A program made the position numbers and the translations under genes. Shown here piece by piece: positions 33,466-45,653 of a DNA stretch of 64,000 nucleotides (position 1 is its first letter; each line of letters opens with the position of its first letter). The stretch lies in assembly GCA_963971575.1 (NCBI GenBank), contig OZ020619.1, forward strand, positions 24,930,813 through 24,994,812, in the 5' to 3' direction. The DNA is from Liopterus haemorrhoidalis (Eukaryota > Arthropoda > Insecta > Coleoptera > Dytiscidae). Below the pieces are notes generated by a model that was not told the origin of the DNA, did not search any database, and saw nothing but the letters and a program-made list of their open reading frames with translations.

Positions 33466-34545
33466 AAAGAGGAGAATTGTTTGTTTGTTTGTTCGCAATA
33501 CATTCCTAGATTCCTAGGCTGTTTAACCGATTTAGACCAAATTTTACACAGTTACTTTTTAGGACTCTCCGGAACTAATGGTGCAAAAATAATCGGTTTA
33601 AGACGGAAGTAGGTCGGATAAAATATTGCGTACGGAACATTAAAATCGTTACGACGGCTAAACTGTAAAAGATATATCGAAAATATATATAACAGACTTT
33701 TAAGGTTTAATATTACAACAAAAAAGACCGCGAGAGAATATATCACAAGTCAATAAATAACTCACAATTATCATTTATAAGTTTTCATTTTCGGCGAAAA
33801 TTATAACGTTCAGTTTGCTGTGGAATATCGTCGTTACCGAAAAATCACTTAAATGGCAAGAGTATTTAGTAACGAAAAAAGCCTTTTGATCTACATATGT
33901 ACCTATAGTTTATAGATCAGAAGTAATCACAGAAAGAACATCATAGTAAATAAATTAATCTGAAGCGTGTATTGACGCCATTTAGGTTGACGTTACGCTG
34001 GTCAGTCTGATCGTTAGGCATAACAATACTGCCGGTTCAAAAATTCAAGTTGTGCTTAATTGAAGTAAATTTTAAATTGTGTTTTGATTATTTGTTTTTT
34101 GTATATTATTGTATTGATTATATTACAGTCTATTCCAAACAATAACCATTAACTAACTGGAACAACTAACCGGAATTTTCATTTTTGTAAGTTATCATTA
34201 GCTAGTTTTTTATATATTGAAGTTGGCTTTTCCTGATCAAAATGATCAAAAACTTCAATCAATCGGTAAAAGTAACTAGAATTGAAAATCTAGTTCCGCC
34301 TAAACCAAAGGAACAGACTTTAAATACTAACATAGAAACTTTCCTTCAATATTGTGTTTTATTACACTAAATCTTTTGCTTATTATTTCTCATATTTGTT
34401 TTTGACATGAATTGCCGCCTAAGCAACAATAAAACCGTTAAAAGTATAAATATTGTTACTGCCGAATGAGTGCTGTTTACATGTTACACGTACCAATTGA
34501 TGACACTTCGTACATTGATAAAACCCTACATAAAACTGGTAACCA
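33465..34545. other. Unassigned repeat-like sequence
   Basis: GTTTGTTTGTTTGTTCGC followed by TTTAACCGATTTAGACCAAA looks like the start of an insect interspersed repeat whose end may be CGAGTATGTCTGCTAG at 35905. No coding. Confidence 0.3.
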
Positions 34546-35714
34546 GACAACTGGGACCGTAAGACAATTCGGGCCGTCCACAATTGGGGCTTTTCACAAC
34601 TGGGGCCATTAACAACTGGGGCGATGGACAATTCGGGCCGTACTCAATTGGGTACATTAACTATAAGAACTAAAGTCTTCTTTTGTTTAAAATAAAAAAC
34701 AATTATTTTACAAGTTGGCATAAATTAAATGGCGTGTTCTTTTGAAAAAAATAATATTTTAATGGTTTGACTAAGTACATTTTGGTGGGAATTAGAATAA
34801 ATAAAAAAATTGTATTTTAGGGGTTGGCTTAAGTAAATTTTCGTGTTCATTTGATTGAAAAGAAATTGTATTTTAAGGGTTAGATTAAGTAAAATTTAGT
34901 GATCTTTTGACTATATAAATAAAAAATGTATTTTAAGGTTTGGCTTAAGTAAATTTAAGTGTTCTTTTGAATAAATAAATAAATAAAATATTTATTTTAG
35001 AAGTAAATACCTTGTAACTAAATTTAATTAATATGAGTCAACTACGAGATAATCAGTTATTTTTTGTTTGACTATTTGTTTTTCCTAGTTTTTTTATGTA
35101 TGATAGTATTTTTTTGTACATAGGTATTTTATGTATCTCGTTTATATAAAACTGGCAAAATTCTCTAGATAAACATAATAAAAATTAAAAATTGATAATA
35201 CCTATCATGTCTCTAATGTGACTAAATTTTGAAATACATAATCTTCATAATATTTGCTGCTTTGAGATTCTCGCCGATCGTAAAATTTTATTAAAATATT
35301 ATCTTCGAATGTACGTGTACATAAACATTTTCTATTGGTTCATAATTTAATGAGTGCGGGGAATATATAGTCAAAAGAGCACCAAATTTTACTTAATCTA
35401 ACCCTTAAGTTACAATTTCTTTTTAATCAAATGAACACGAAAATATATTTTTTTAAAAGCACACGCAATTTGATTTATGTCAACTTGTAAAATAATTATT
35501 GTTTATTTTAAACAAAAGAAGACTTTAGCTCTTATAGTTATGGCCCCAGTTGTCAAAAGCCCCAATTGTGAACGGCCCGAATTGTATATCGCCCCAGTTG
35601 TTAATAGCCCCAGTTTTGAAAAGTCCCAATTGTATACGGCCCGAATTGTCCATCTCCCTAGTTGTGAAAAGCCCCAATTTTGAACGGCCCGAATTGTCTT
35701 ACGGCCCCAGTTGT
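34546..35714. mobile_element. Foldback-type element with repeat-built arms
   Basis: The outer ends GACAACTGGG and CCCAGTTGTC are inverted. The arms (about 34546-34916 and 35366-35714) are inverted copies; the outer part consists of alternating CAACTGGGGC and CAATTCGGGC units, the inner part of TTTTAAGGGTTAGATTAAGT-type units. A loop of about 450 bp without a gene lies between. This arrangement resembles foldback elements such as FB or Galileo of Drosophila; assignment is by structure only. Confidence 0.75.
34739..34995 (+). repeat. About 60-bp tandem repeat, four units
   Basis: Units share TATTTTAAGGGTTGGCTTAA and TGTTCTTTTGA-like borders, with 10-20% differences. They form the inner left arm of the foldback element; a unit and a half lies inverted at 35366-35470. 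Confidence 0.7.
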
Positions 35715-35967
35715 CATGGAACCCATAAAACTATTTTGATAAATTAAACGTTCTTAAATTAAATAACTAAAATCAAAGGGAACGTATGTTGGTATTTAAC
35801 CTATCATTGAAATAATTTGCATTTTTTGATTTGTGCAGCAATAATTTATTTTTCCGAATTAAAAATTTTTTGATAAAATATTATTTTTCTCCCGAGCATC
35901 GCCGAGTATGTCTGCTAGTAACAATATTTGTGACGTTTGTTCTGACAATTTGAGGTAATATTATACA

Positions 35968-36218
35968 TGTTAGCATCTGGCCTTCCACGAAGCCCTGTTA
36001 CGTCACCATAAAATGTTATCTAGATGCAATCTTAATGATGACGACTCATTATCGATAATGATGACGGCTCATTACACTAATTGGTTTTTATAAAACACAC
36101 GTAGAATTTGATAGAGAGATCAGATGTTGTCTTACGTTGTAAGAGTGAATACTTAGAATAAAATAGTCTGTGAACAACTTGAGTTTTATTTAAACAATAA
36201 ATCCCTTATTTGTTTACA
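35968..36218. repeat. Left LTR
   Basis: 251 bp, TG...CA, contains TTTTTATAAAACAC (TATA-like) and AATAAA near its end. Confidence 0.88.
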
Positions 36219-37164
36219 TCAGAAGTGGGATCGAGTCAACGTTTCTGCTTGTAAATGGGATTCGCGCACGTCTTTATAATATTTTGTTTCTGTTATTTTA
36301 TTGGGGATCTTGCTTTGTTGCATTTTTTGAGTGTTTTGTTTAAATTATTAATTTGATGATTAAGTGACAAATAGTGAAAGTGAAAAACGCAAGTGACACG
36401 TTTCAATTATTGCAAATAATAAGTGGATATGGTGGAACACTTTGGTGGAACTTCCACCATGGAAGGAAAACGAAACGTTTGAAAACGTTTTCCGACGTTT
36501 TCAGATGAAACCCTTTTGCAGGCTATAATTTTTCAGGTATTATTCGTGCTATCAAACTAGTTACGTCTGGTAAAGCTATTTCCTAATGGAATTTATACTT
36601 AGCGATTGACAACAGATTGAGGTGCAGTTAAGACGAAATGGCAAATGTATTGATGAAAATTATCAAAATGGACAAGCGTTGTTTTATTTAGGGACAGACA
36701 ACTTACATACAGGAAAATCTTTAGATGATGAATAAAATGGTTCCAGTAATGAAGTAGAAATACAAAAAAAAATGGTCAGAAGGGACGAGCGGTATTTAGT
36801 TTATGGACAAATTGTATGAAGGTAATGGTTAGAACATGAGTAAAATGGTAAGAGAAGTTTTATTAGTTTGATTATGTAGCAGCGACAGTCACTGAGCTTG
36901 TTGAGTACCGCAAGACACACTGGTCGTTTTTGCTTTGTGAAGGCACTGAGTATGAAGAAGCGACAGTCACTGAGCTTGTTGGGTACTGTAGACAATCTGT
37001 AATGAAATAAACTGATGGATAGTTGAGTTGAGAACTGATAGCTTGTCGAGTACCGCAAGACACACTGGTCGTGTTGAGGGCAGTTGAACGATTAGGGACC
37101 AACCTGCCAGTTGAGAGCAGTTGAATGGTCAGGGATCGTCTCTGCCAGTTGAACCCTCGAATGT

Positions 37165-37300
37165 GGTGTGGATCTTAAATGGTCAATGGTGTGGATCTTA
37201 AATGGTCAATGGTGTGGATCTTAAATGGTCAATGGTGTGGATCTTAAATGATCAGGGATCTTAAATGGTCAGGGACCTTAAAAGGTCAATTATATTGGAC
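37165..37300. repeat. 23-bp tandem repeat inside the LTR element
   Basis: Four close copies of GGTGTGGATCTTAAATGGTC AAT starting at 37165, 37188, 37211 and 37234, then decayed copies. Confidence 0.9.
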
Positions 37301-37445
37301 CTTAAATCTTTTATAATCTTTTTGGAGACTTTCAGACAATTCTAAGGCTTACATGATCATCCCCTGTTGTCATCTACCACATCATCATTTACCAGGTATT
37401 CGTCTACAGAACGGACGTGAGGACACGCCAGGAGCAGGACGGCCG

Positions 37446-37696
37446 TGTTAGCATCTAGCCTTCCACGAAGCCCTGTTACGTCATCATAAACTGTTATCTA
37501 GATGCAATCCTAATGATGACGACTCATTAACGATAATGATGACGGCTCATTACACTAATTGGTTTTTATAAAACACACGTAGAATTTGATACAGAGATCA
37601 GATGTTGTCTTACGTTGTAAGAGTGAATAATTAGAATAAAATAGTCTGTGAACAACTTGAGTTTTATTTAAACAATAAATCCCTTATTTGTTTACA
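37446..37696. repeat. Right LTR
   Basis: 251 bp, about 97% identical to 35968-36218; preceded by the purine-rich GGAGCAGGACGG, a possible polypurine tract. Confidence 0.88.
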
Positions 37697-38529
37697 TACA
37701 TATTTAAAAATATTATAAATCATCATTTGCAGAGCATAAATCACCTCTCTCTTTCGTTAGTTCCAAAATTTTTGCTAAGCAGCTGAGTGTAGAAAAAATA
37801 TATATACTTACGATTATTCTGATAGACAAAAAACGTTTTTTCTAAATTTTTCATGTTATTTACGAAAATAAAATGAGACCTTTTTATATGGTTGAAATGG
37901 TTGAATAGTAGAAAAAAAAATCTATTCAAAATGTTCATAACTTCTATAAGTACCATATGAAAAATTAAAATTGACCCCGATAACTTGAAAACAGTACGCA
38001 ATTAAAAATATTTGAAAACCTCTGTAAAATCACCATGAACGAGTGCTTGAAGAAAGTGCACACCAAAATCATTTAATATTTTAATTTTGGAAGTTATGAG
38101 CAAAAATTAAAAACCGTTTACATTTTCGTTCATATCTAGTAACCTATGTATTTTTTAGGAGAACCAAGACATCGTTTAAATGGTCCCTTAATGCGGCAAC
38201 TTTGGTCTAATTCAAGCGACCTCGTATCTCTTACCGATCTCGAGATCCGCATCCTTAACAAGTTATTTGGGACACCCTGTATATAACGTCATTTAATTTT
38301 GATTATACAATATATACAGTATAGGTACAATTATTTTATATTTTTTTTTTTCACGGCAGTAATCTACGATATCTTGCATCTGTTTTCTTATTTTAATTTC
38401 ATTGGCTAACAACGTCATTGAAAGTGAGATAAACCATGAAGAAGTACGATTTATTTGTACTTGTTAAAAGAACAGCTTTTTCTAGTTTTATATTATTTTC
38501 TGCTTGCAAATTTTTTTATTTCTAACACT
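37697..38529. other. Intron with one element end
   Basis: TTATTTGGGACACCCTGTAT at 38263-38282 is a terminus widely seen in insect TIR elements, but its partner is not evident. An 86-codon minus frame at 37741-38001 shows no domain. Confidence 0.4.
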
Positions 38530-39014
38530 GGCAATTGGTAGTTTAAACCGTATCATCAAGCTTAAAATTTTTTTCAGAAATTTAATTTGCATTGTAAAAT
38601 AAATTGCATTACATATTTATAGTATTTGCATTCACAAACGGGGGAATCAATAATATTAAATCTATGTAGGAGTTCTGGATAGCATGCATGACCTGATCTC
38701 AAACGGCATAACGTTGAAATTGTGTGGCTGTATTTTGAAACTATGATTTCCTTGGTAGGTGCCCGGTTATGCTATAAAAATGTCTATCTTTTTCCTAACT
38801 GGTGATACGCCACTGGGATTGCCATTCTTTTCTGACATTATTCTTTATTGTATTAAATGCGTCTGAAATAGATGTTTTGATTCCAATATTATATTTAGAT
38901 TGGTTGCATCTTTGTCTAAAGAGTTTGCCATATTATTGCTTAACGAAATGCCCGTATGTGATTTGATCCAGAGAAAGACTGTTAAAATATTTTTTAAGAG
39001 TGCAATATTAATTA

Positions 39015-39874
39015 GATAGATAGATAGATATATACTTTATTCTTGCCTTTCGGCTTTGAATGGAGTACAGTTATTACATTAATTTCCAGAATTAACTATA
39101 TAAATAATAATAATAATAATAATATATATTATAATCTAATAATTACTATATTTTAGTATTCTAATAATTAATATTATTTAATAATCCAATAATTAATACA
39201 CTAATATAAAAAATACAAACATCTAAAAAAAAAAAAAAAACAAAAAGAACAGACAAAAGAAGTTCATATAAGTTTCAGAAAAAAAGTAGTTATGTTTCTT
39301 TTTCCAGTTCCTTTTCTCTTCTTTTCTGGAACACCTTTTTCATCCATGTCGCCCCAGCACCCGACTCGTCCAGCAATTCTTGTATTGTCCTTGTCTCTCT
39401 TCCTATCTCTGTACAGTTTTTTAGATGGTCTATTATTTCTTGCTTTTCACCGCATGTTCTGCACAATCTTCCGTTTTCTTCCATCCAGTACTCACTTGCC
39501 CCTGTCTCGTTTCCGCACCTGAATCTTGGTGCTTTTTGGTGCTTGTTGTTTTCTTGCAGGTATTGTGGCACCAACTGAATTTGTATGCTCCTATATTCTT
39601 TAAAATACCTGGCCTGGTCGATCTTATTCTGCTGGTTCTATACCTGTAACTATCTATCTCTTTCTATAGTTATATTTTCAACTGCGGCTCCTTCTTCCTG
39701 CCTTCTTCTTATTTCGTCCTTGCTATAGCAATTTCTCTCGTAGTATTTCTTTCGTTCCGTTTTCCAATTTGTTTCTGTATTGTTTTCTCTTTCTTTCCAG
39801 CATTTTTTAGCCTCATTTTGTCTCTTTTCGTTTCTGTTAAAACTATATAGCTCGGTGTTTGCAAGTATGTAAGT
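39015..39874 (-). mobile_element. 5'-truncated LINE inserted in a LINE relic
   Basis: GAGTGCAATATTAATTA lies at both borders (38998-39014 and 39875-39891), a 17-bp target-site duplication. The element's 3' end, read on the minus strand, is AGCCGAAAGGCAAGAATAAA followed by a TATC repeat tail. The coding part is 39290-39860. Confidence 0.88.
39290..39860 (-). pseudogene. LINE ORF C-terminal end with CxxC zinc knuckle
   Basis: The minus strand reads NTELYSFNRNEKRQNEAKKC, RKKYYERNCYSKDEIRRRQE, two stops near 39640, then YRSIQLVPQYLQENNKHQKA, RFRCGNETGASEYW and RLCRTCGEKQEIIDHLKNCT. RxRCGNE ... CRxCGxxxExxxHxxxxC is the zinc-knuckle pattern at the C-terminus of many LINE polyproteins. The reverse transcriptase itself is not included because the copy is 5' truncated. 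Confidence 0.75.
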
Positions 39875-40149
39875 GAGTGCAATATTAATTAAATCTACAT
39901 TCTCGACATTCTTGATTGTAAGTAAAGCTGAGGCACTCGCTAATAATAAATTTTGGGCTAACTTTGTTAATGACTAAGTAATAAAGAGCTTTTAGTGCGT
40001 ATTTTTGTTGCATATTCATTGTAGGGCAGTAGTAAGCAAAGCAGTTCCTGTTAAACTATTGTTTAATTTTTTTTATTCTTCCGGATAAATTTGAAAAAAA
40101 ATCTGCATTATTTGAAATTATTTCTTTGAAGATGATTTGGTTGACTGCT

Positions 40150-40680
40150 GTTTTTGGACCGTTGCCGTAACGACCAGAGGGAGGTACAGGAGTTCATCGT
40201 CACAGGAGATGAAACTTTGATTCTGTACTGTAATTCTGCATAAAAAAAAAAAATCTTGGTATTTCGTAGAGCGAGAAAACGCGGCCGAGAAAAGCAAAGG
40301 TGTCCCAATCGACCAGGAAGATCATGGCAACGATTTTTTTGAATTCGTAAGGAATCTTAATAATAACTCCTTGGAGAGAAATACTATAATGAATGAGGTA
40401 CGAAGCAGGTGTGCTACGTAAAATGAGATTTCTACAGCATAATGCACCAGTACACTCTATCGACGTAGCCAAGGGTGCTGTGAAGAAGTGTATGCTCAAG
40501 GAGCTTAAGCAACCACCTTATAGCCCAGACCTGTCCCCCAGTGACTATTAACTCTTTTCAAAACTCAAAAAAGACCTTCGAGGTAGAAAATTTAAAAGTG
40601 ATGTAAAGTTGCAAGAGACAGTTTATGAGCATTTTACAGACAAAACTGCGGAATATTTTTAAACGGAATTTACATAAAAT
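40150..40680 (+). pseudogene. Mariner transposase relic, N-terminal part missing
   Basis: Reads QEFIVTGDETLILYCNSA, a stop, then KKSWYFVERENA, HNAPVHSIDVAKGAVKKCML, KELKQPPYSPDLSPSDY, a stop, then FSKLKKDLRGRKFKSDVKLQ. The catalytic blocks TGDET and SPDLSPSD are present, but QHNAPVH replaces the second DN (Asp to His). Stops and frameshifts occur. A hAT MITE follows 20 bp later. Confidence 0.75.
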
Positions 40681-40700
40681 AAAATTCCGAAATTCTAAAT

Positions 40701-41009
40701 CAGTATTTCTCAACCAAAAACGCACCGCGGACCAGTATAATATATAATTTTCTAACGCGGACCACCAATAATAATGGCTGGTCTATTTTTTGCAAGAAAA
40801 CAAATATTTTTAATGTGCTACTAAATACATTTATTTTATTTGCACAGAAAGTTTACAGAAAATAAACAAAATATAAATTATTTACATAAAAAATGTGCAT
40901 AAAAAGTAACAAAAAAACCTGCAAAAAACACATTTAAAAACTTTCGCGGACCACTAAAAATTATCTGGGGACTACTGGTGATCCGCGGACCACCTGTTGA
41001 GAAACACTG
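40701..41009. mobile_element. hAT MITE with perfect 8-bp target duplication
   Basis: Ends CAGTATTTCTCAACC and GTTGAGAAACACTG with internal GCGGACCA repeats on both sides. TTCTAAAT is duplicated exactly at 40693-40700 and 41010-41017. 309 bp, non-coding. Confidence 0.92.
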
Positions 41010-41728
41010 TTCTAAATGACACCGTCTATTACCTCTGCAACATAGTCCAGGAACATTCGGCGGCTATTTCATACATGAAACGAACTTGAAACACACTATA
41101 ACGGCGTCAAAAGAGCTTTAATTTCATACTCTCAGAGACGTATCGATTACTTTCGATAAGGATCTTTGACTAATTTAAAAATTTAAACAATTTAAAATAA
41201 TTTAAACAAATTTCAATTAAAATTAATATACACTTAAACTATTCAACAAGTTTTGTTTTTCATATTATAAACAATTAAGCATCAATTTTTACCAACAGCC
41301 TAATGAATTTAGAATCCTATAGACTTAGAAAATGTGTATTTTTGTGCTCTTTTTAATGATATTTTTTATTTTGACCATCAACCCACAACTTTTTCTATCT
41401 ACAACTATTTTACCATGTTAATTTGCCATGGACACATTTGGAATGCCGAGTACCTATAATATAATTTAATTTAACAAATTTATTTAACTAATTTTAAATT
41501 TTTTTGATCGCGACCTTAAAATAAAAGGGTTGCATCTGACAATTTGACCATTTTGAGAAAATCAAGTTCAAATATCAATCTTGTACCTAAATGTTACATA
41601 AAAGTACATACATTACTTTAAATAATATGTAACGAATCGGTCAGTCCGCCAGAACTTTCACAAACCACCCGTCGCGAGAATTTCTTTGAAAGGGGTTGCC
41701 ATCTTTTTTTTATGATTTTACAAGGGGT

Positions 41729-42895
41729 CTTCACTTTAAAACAGATAGTAGCAAATAGTTATGAACATAATTTGCCATTGCATATATTATTCATAGATTT
41801 TAAACAGGCATATGACTCAATTCAGAAGCGTAAATTGTACAAGATTCTGAAAATCTTTAATATACCTATCAAATTAGTGGAATTAATAAAAATGACGCTC
41901 ACAGATACAAAAGGTAAAGTAACAATAGGTGGAAAAACTTCGAAAAGCTTCGAAATCAGAAGAGGGCTTAGAAAAGGGGACCCGGTGGCGCCAATGCTAT
42001 TTAACCTAGCTCTGGAGTGGGTCATACGAAAAAGTCACATACATACCAAAGGAACTATTTACCATCTGAAACATCACTAAGCATTGATGCTGATGACATA
42101 GCCATATTTGCGAGGGGGAAAGAAGAACTAAGACATATTGTAAAAAGTTTAGAAAAGACTGCAGGTGAAGTGGGGTGTAAAATTAACGTAGCAAAACTAA
42201 GTATATGTTTATTAAAGGAGTTCAAAGTGAGCCGGAAGGGAGCTTCAGTGTAAGGACAGGAAGGCTTTATGAGTTTGAAGCGGTGGACAGTTTTGTGTAC
42301 TTAGGTGTGAAAATATCAAACGTGAACAATGAAGACCTAGAAATCAGATCTAGATTAGCGAAAGGTAGTAAATGTGTTGGGTCCTTATATAAATTTATAA
42401 GATCGAACAAAGTGTCTAGATCGGCTAAACTAAGGGTATATAAGTCAGTTATTAGGCCAACAGTTCAGTATGGAAGTGAGTCGTGGACTTTAAACAACGA
42501 AACGCAAAAACGATTGGGACTGTGGGAAAGAAACGTTTTAAGAAAAATCTATGGTGGAAAGAAAATGGGAGATGTTTTGTCGCAGAACAAATAAAGAAGT
42601 TATGGAAGTATACGGGGAGCCAGATATAGTGAGTGTAATTAAAGAACAGAAACTGAGATGGTTAGGGCATGTGTTGAGACTTTCTGAAGATAGAGTAGTA
42701 AAGACAATATTAAGGGGCGGAGTAGTAGCAAAAAAGAGACGGGGTCGACCGAAAGGGAGGTGGATGGACGCGGTGCGAAAGGACCTGGAACAGTTAGGCG
42801 TTAGTGAGTGGGAGAAAAAGACAAAAAATAGACAACAGTGGAGAACAATTGTTCAACAAGCCATGGGCCTCCTAGTCCACAGTGCTGAACTATTA
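41729..42895 (+). pseudogene. Reverse transcriptase of an RTE-like LINE, frame-shifted
   Basis: Segments in order: FTLKQIVANSYEHNLPLHIL, FIDFKQAYDSIQKRKLYKIL (block A with FIDFKQAYDS), RRGLRKGDPVAPMLFNLALE (block B), SIDADDIAIFARGKEELRHI (YADD-type active site, here DADD), FVYLGVKISNVNNEDLEIRS, YKSVIRPTVQYGSESWTLN, then LRWLGHVLRLSEDRVVK and RRGRPKGRWMDAVRKDLEQL. At least three frameshifts separate the open pieces (after 42060, near 42240 and near 42590). It lacks the endonuclease half. Fairly young given the clear blocks, but inactive. Confidence 0.88.
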
Positions 42896-42899
42896 TTAT
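41729..42899 (+). mobile_element. 5'-truncated RTE-like LINE inside the solo LTR
   Basis: TTTTACAAGGGGT flanks both sides (41716-41728 and 42900-42912), a 13-bp target duplication. The 3' end is a short TTATTATT tail. The coding content is listed next. Confidence 0.9.
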
Positions 42900-43618
42900 T
42901 TTTACAAGGGGTATTATAAAATATTTTTTTTTAAGAATTCAGATAAAAATTAGAATTCTTACGTTATAGCATGTATCTGTAGAAATATATTTTTTAAATG
43001 GTTCATTGTTCAGGAAGATATTTGTTCAGAATTATTGCTTAATAACTTTGAACACTAGCATCTTCTTGAACAAAGCTTAAACCCTTTTCCTAGAAATGCC
43101 TGAAAATGTTTTATAAAAATTTCTGTTTCTCTGAAAACGGTGTCAGACAGTATTCGGTCCGGTTAGCGAAAAGATCTAATTTGTTAAATTCTTAGAGGCA
43201 CTGTGTCGGCATTTTGGTGGTCTATCCGATTCTATTTGTTTTAAACTTTTCATTATTTTAATATCTATATTTTAATCTTTTAAACTTTTTGTAAATATTA
43301 CTTAAATAAATCAAATTCATTAATTTTAAACCGTCTTACTTAACGTGTGTAAACCTTCACCTTTAAGAACTTAAGTGAACAGCTAAAATCCAGACTAGTA
43401 ACAAGATGCCTGATCAGTCGGTTGGTAAGTACTAATACATATCATTTAATTCACATATCGTAATGATGAACCCTGGATAACACTCACGCCTGCTACCCGA
43501 AATCCTTTAGTCAGAATTCTCATTTCAGTTTGAGATCAGACTTCATATTATATCACAGGCTCGCTACCTAGTGGACAATAAATGGTACGTTGTAAAGTAA
43601 CGTACCGGGCTCGCTACA

Positions 43619-44847
43619 AATATAGAAATTCATATAAGCATTGCAGTGGACTGTTTCCTCTCCGAATATATTAAGTTTCAATCTGCTACATTTCAGATAC
43701 GTGAGCAAATAGATAGAAGTTTGTTATCAAAATTAAGCTCAATCAGTGAAGAAAAACGTTTTTTTTAATTTAAAAACTCACTTTTACCTTAATATATGAT
43801 AATATAATATTATTAGGAAGGTAGAATTACGGATACGGAACCTTTTTATCCAAAAATATAATTTTTCTCAAAATTACTATTTCTGGCAAGACGTTAGTTA
43901 TTTGCGGTGACTTTCAGACAATTACGTAACCTGTTCATAACAAATCAATCGTGTTTGTAGACTACAGAAAAACAATCAAGTCAGAACATGCAAGTTGTTA
44001 TACTTCATTTTTTTTAAGAACGCAGAGTGGGCAAGATAGGAGCTATTTCGATCTTGTTTTTAATTGGGTTTCTTGTTGTTAAGAACGTGGAAAAGTTTAC
44101 ACTGTAGAAAAATAGATTTGTCTCAACTTATTCTATTTATCTCTGTTATTTTAACCTAAATTTGTAAACATAGGCGCACAAACTAAGTTTACAGTGAATA
44201 TATTACTACCTATTATTTCTAATGAGTAAAACGGAGGCATATGTTTAATTAATGTTAGAATATAAAAGCCAGTGAATAAATAGATTTTAAATTAATTTAG
44301 AATATATATGTTAAGAGAAATATTTTAAAATGAAGTCGTCTGAAAATAAATTATTCCATAATTCCATAATTACTGTCACTAATTTTTCATTAAGCCTCTG
44401 GTTCCAAACACAACAGTTGTTTTGCTGTCAACTGTCCTATTCTTTGCTGTCAACGAGCGCCATATTAATAATTTGTGTTGCCGTTATATGTATTTACGTC
44501 CGTATTACGTTTGTGTTATAGTGACAATTAAATATAAACTTGAAGTGAAGAAGAATCCACTGATGATTCGGACTGATTTACAATTTTATTTTATATATTT
44601 TTCTTAATTATTTTTTATAAGTTTTGTATAAATAATAAAATTTAATTAAATTTTCAATTGTTATATTATTTTTTATATGTTTGTACAGGTTTGTATAAAT
44701 AATACATTTCTAGTTAAATTTTAAATTATTTGAAAATAAAATATTTTCTCCACGACCAGTATAGAATTTACTAATTCTAAAACCAATTTTGACTACAGAA
44801 AGTTAATATTCTAACACAAGAGTTGGGATGTCATTCTAAAGCACTTA
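43619..44847. other. AT-rich intron, no recognised feature
   Basis: ATTCCATAATTACTGTCACT AATTTTTCATT at 44360 recurs at 46985 as ATTCCATTTAATACTGTCAC TAATTTTTCATT, a minor shared repeat. Nothing else. Confidence 0.4.
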
Positions 44848-45360
44848 CAGTGGGTGGCCAAATTATTAGGGACAGTACACTTTCTCTGTAATTTTCAAGT
44901 TTAAATGCATTTCGTGAGAAATCAAATTGTTTTTAAATCATTTTTCCTCTATATTCTTGTTGCTGGTATCATTATTATTTCAAAAAGCGGGAGATCGCCA
45001 AATAAATCATCACCACCAAGCGGCAATTGATAGAAACCCTTATCAGAGAGTGGCATCACAACCCAAATCTCCGACACAACGCAAAAGTCTGCATAAAAAG
45101 CATGCCCAAACGCCTGGCAGCCGCAATCGCAGCAAATGGTGGCATTACAAAATATTAAGATTTTACTTAATTTGTTAAATTAACACTTTTTATATAAAAA
45201 TAAATGGTTATGAATAAGCAATTATGTCGTTTTATATTCTAAATAAAGCACTCTAATGAATAAAAATAGATACGAGACCCAAAGCCACTTATTTCCTCAT
45301 TAAATTCGTTTGAAAATTACAGAAAATCTGCACCGTCCCTAATAATTTGGCCACCCACTG
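44848..45360 (+). mobile_element. Deleted Tc1-like element
   Basis: Inverted ends CAGTGGGTGGCCAAATTATT, extending about 28 bp, between TA dinucleotides (44846-44847 and 45361-45362). Inside, remnants such as MPKRLAAAIAANGGITKY (the usual C-terminus of Tc1 transposases) remain at about 45100-45155. The catalytic core is deleted. Confidence 0.85.
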
Positions 45361-45653
45361 TATCTTCTTATGCATTTTATGTGTATTTCATTCCATCACT
45401 TGTTATGGAATAACTATTCCATGCTCTTTGTCATTTGTTTTTGTAGGGTTACATTAAAATATATGCAATGTTTACATTAAAAAAATGCAACATAACTTCC
45501 TAAAAAGTACCAAAATAGTGGCCGATATGCGGCAAATTAAACTAAAATTAAACAAATAATAAATAAAAAAATAAGTTTAATTAATTGATTAATTTGCTAT
45601 GTAATATAAATTATTTGTTAAAATAAAATGTTAAAATAATTATTTGTTATATA

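Larger units (their letters stand above)
35968..37696. mobile_element. Non-autonomous LTR retrotransposon, complete
   Basis: Two 251-bp LTRs (TGTTAGC ... TTTACA) differ at 7 positions (about 97% identity), and the four bases TACA lie directly outside both. The 1.2-kb interior begins ATCAGAAGTGGGATCGAG next to the 5' LTR, the likely primer-binding site, but has no gag or pol frame. An ATG at 36463 opens only a few codons. It must have been copied by proteins from another element. Confidence 0.88.
38530..40060 (-). pseudogene. I-type LINE RNase H and C-terminus, split by another LINE
   Basis: The minus strand, read through several frameshifts, has ALKALYYLVINKVSPKFIIS on one side of the insertion and FLWIKSHTGISLSNNMANS on the other (the last RNase H block), and finally SGHACYPELLHRFNIIDSPV and CEC, the Cys-rich end. 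The insertion at 39015-39874 divides it. It is an old copy of an RNase H-bearing LINE. Confidence 0.6.
41628..43618. mobile_element. Solo LTR split by a LINE insertion
   Basis: TGTAACGAATCGG at the left and GGGCTCGCTACA at the right form TG...CA borders, with AATA outside both (41624-41627 and 43619-43622). Without the LINE the LTR is about 807 bp. It has AATAAA at 43305 and a GGTACGTT/AACGTACC hairpin near its end. No internal retroelement sequence is left. Confidence 0.65.

Noticed and set aside
37165..37300. CRISPR-like array
   Set aside because: Units are contiguous 23-bp tandem repeats without unique spacers, inside an LTR element of an animal genome.
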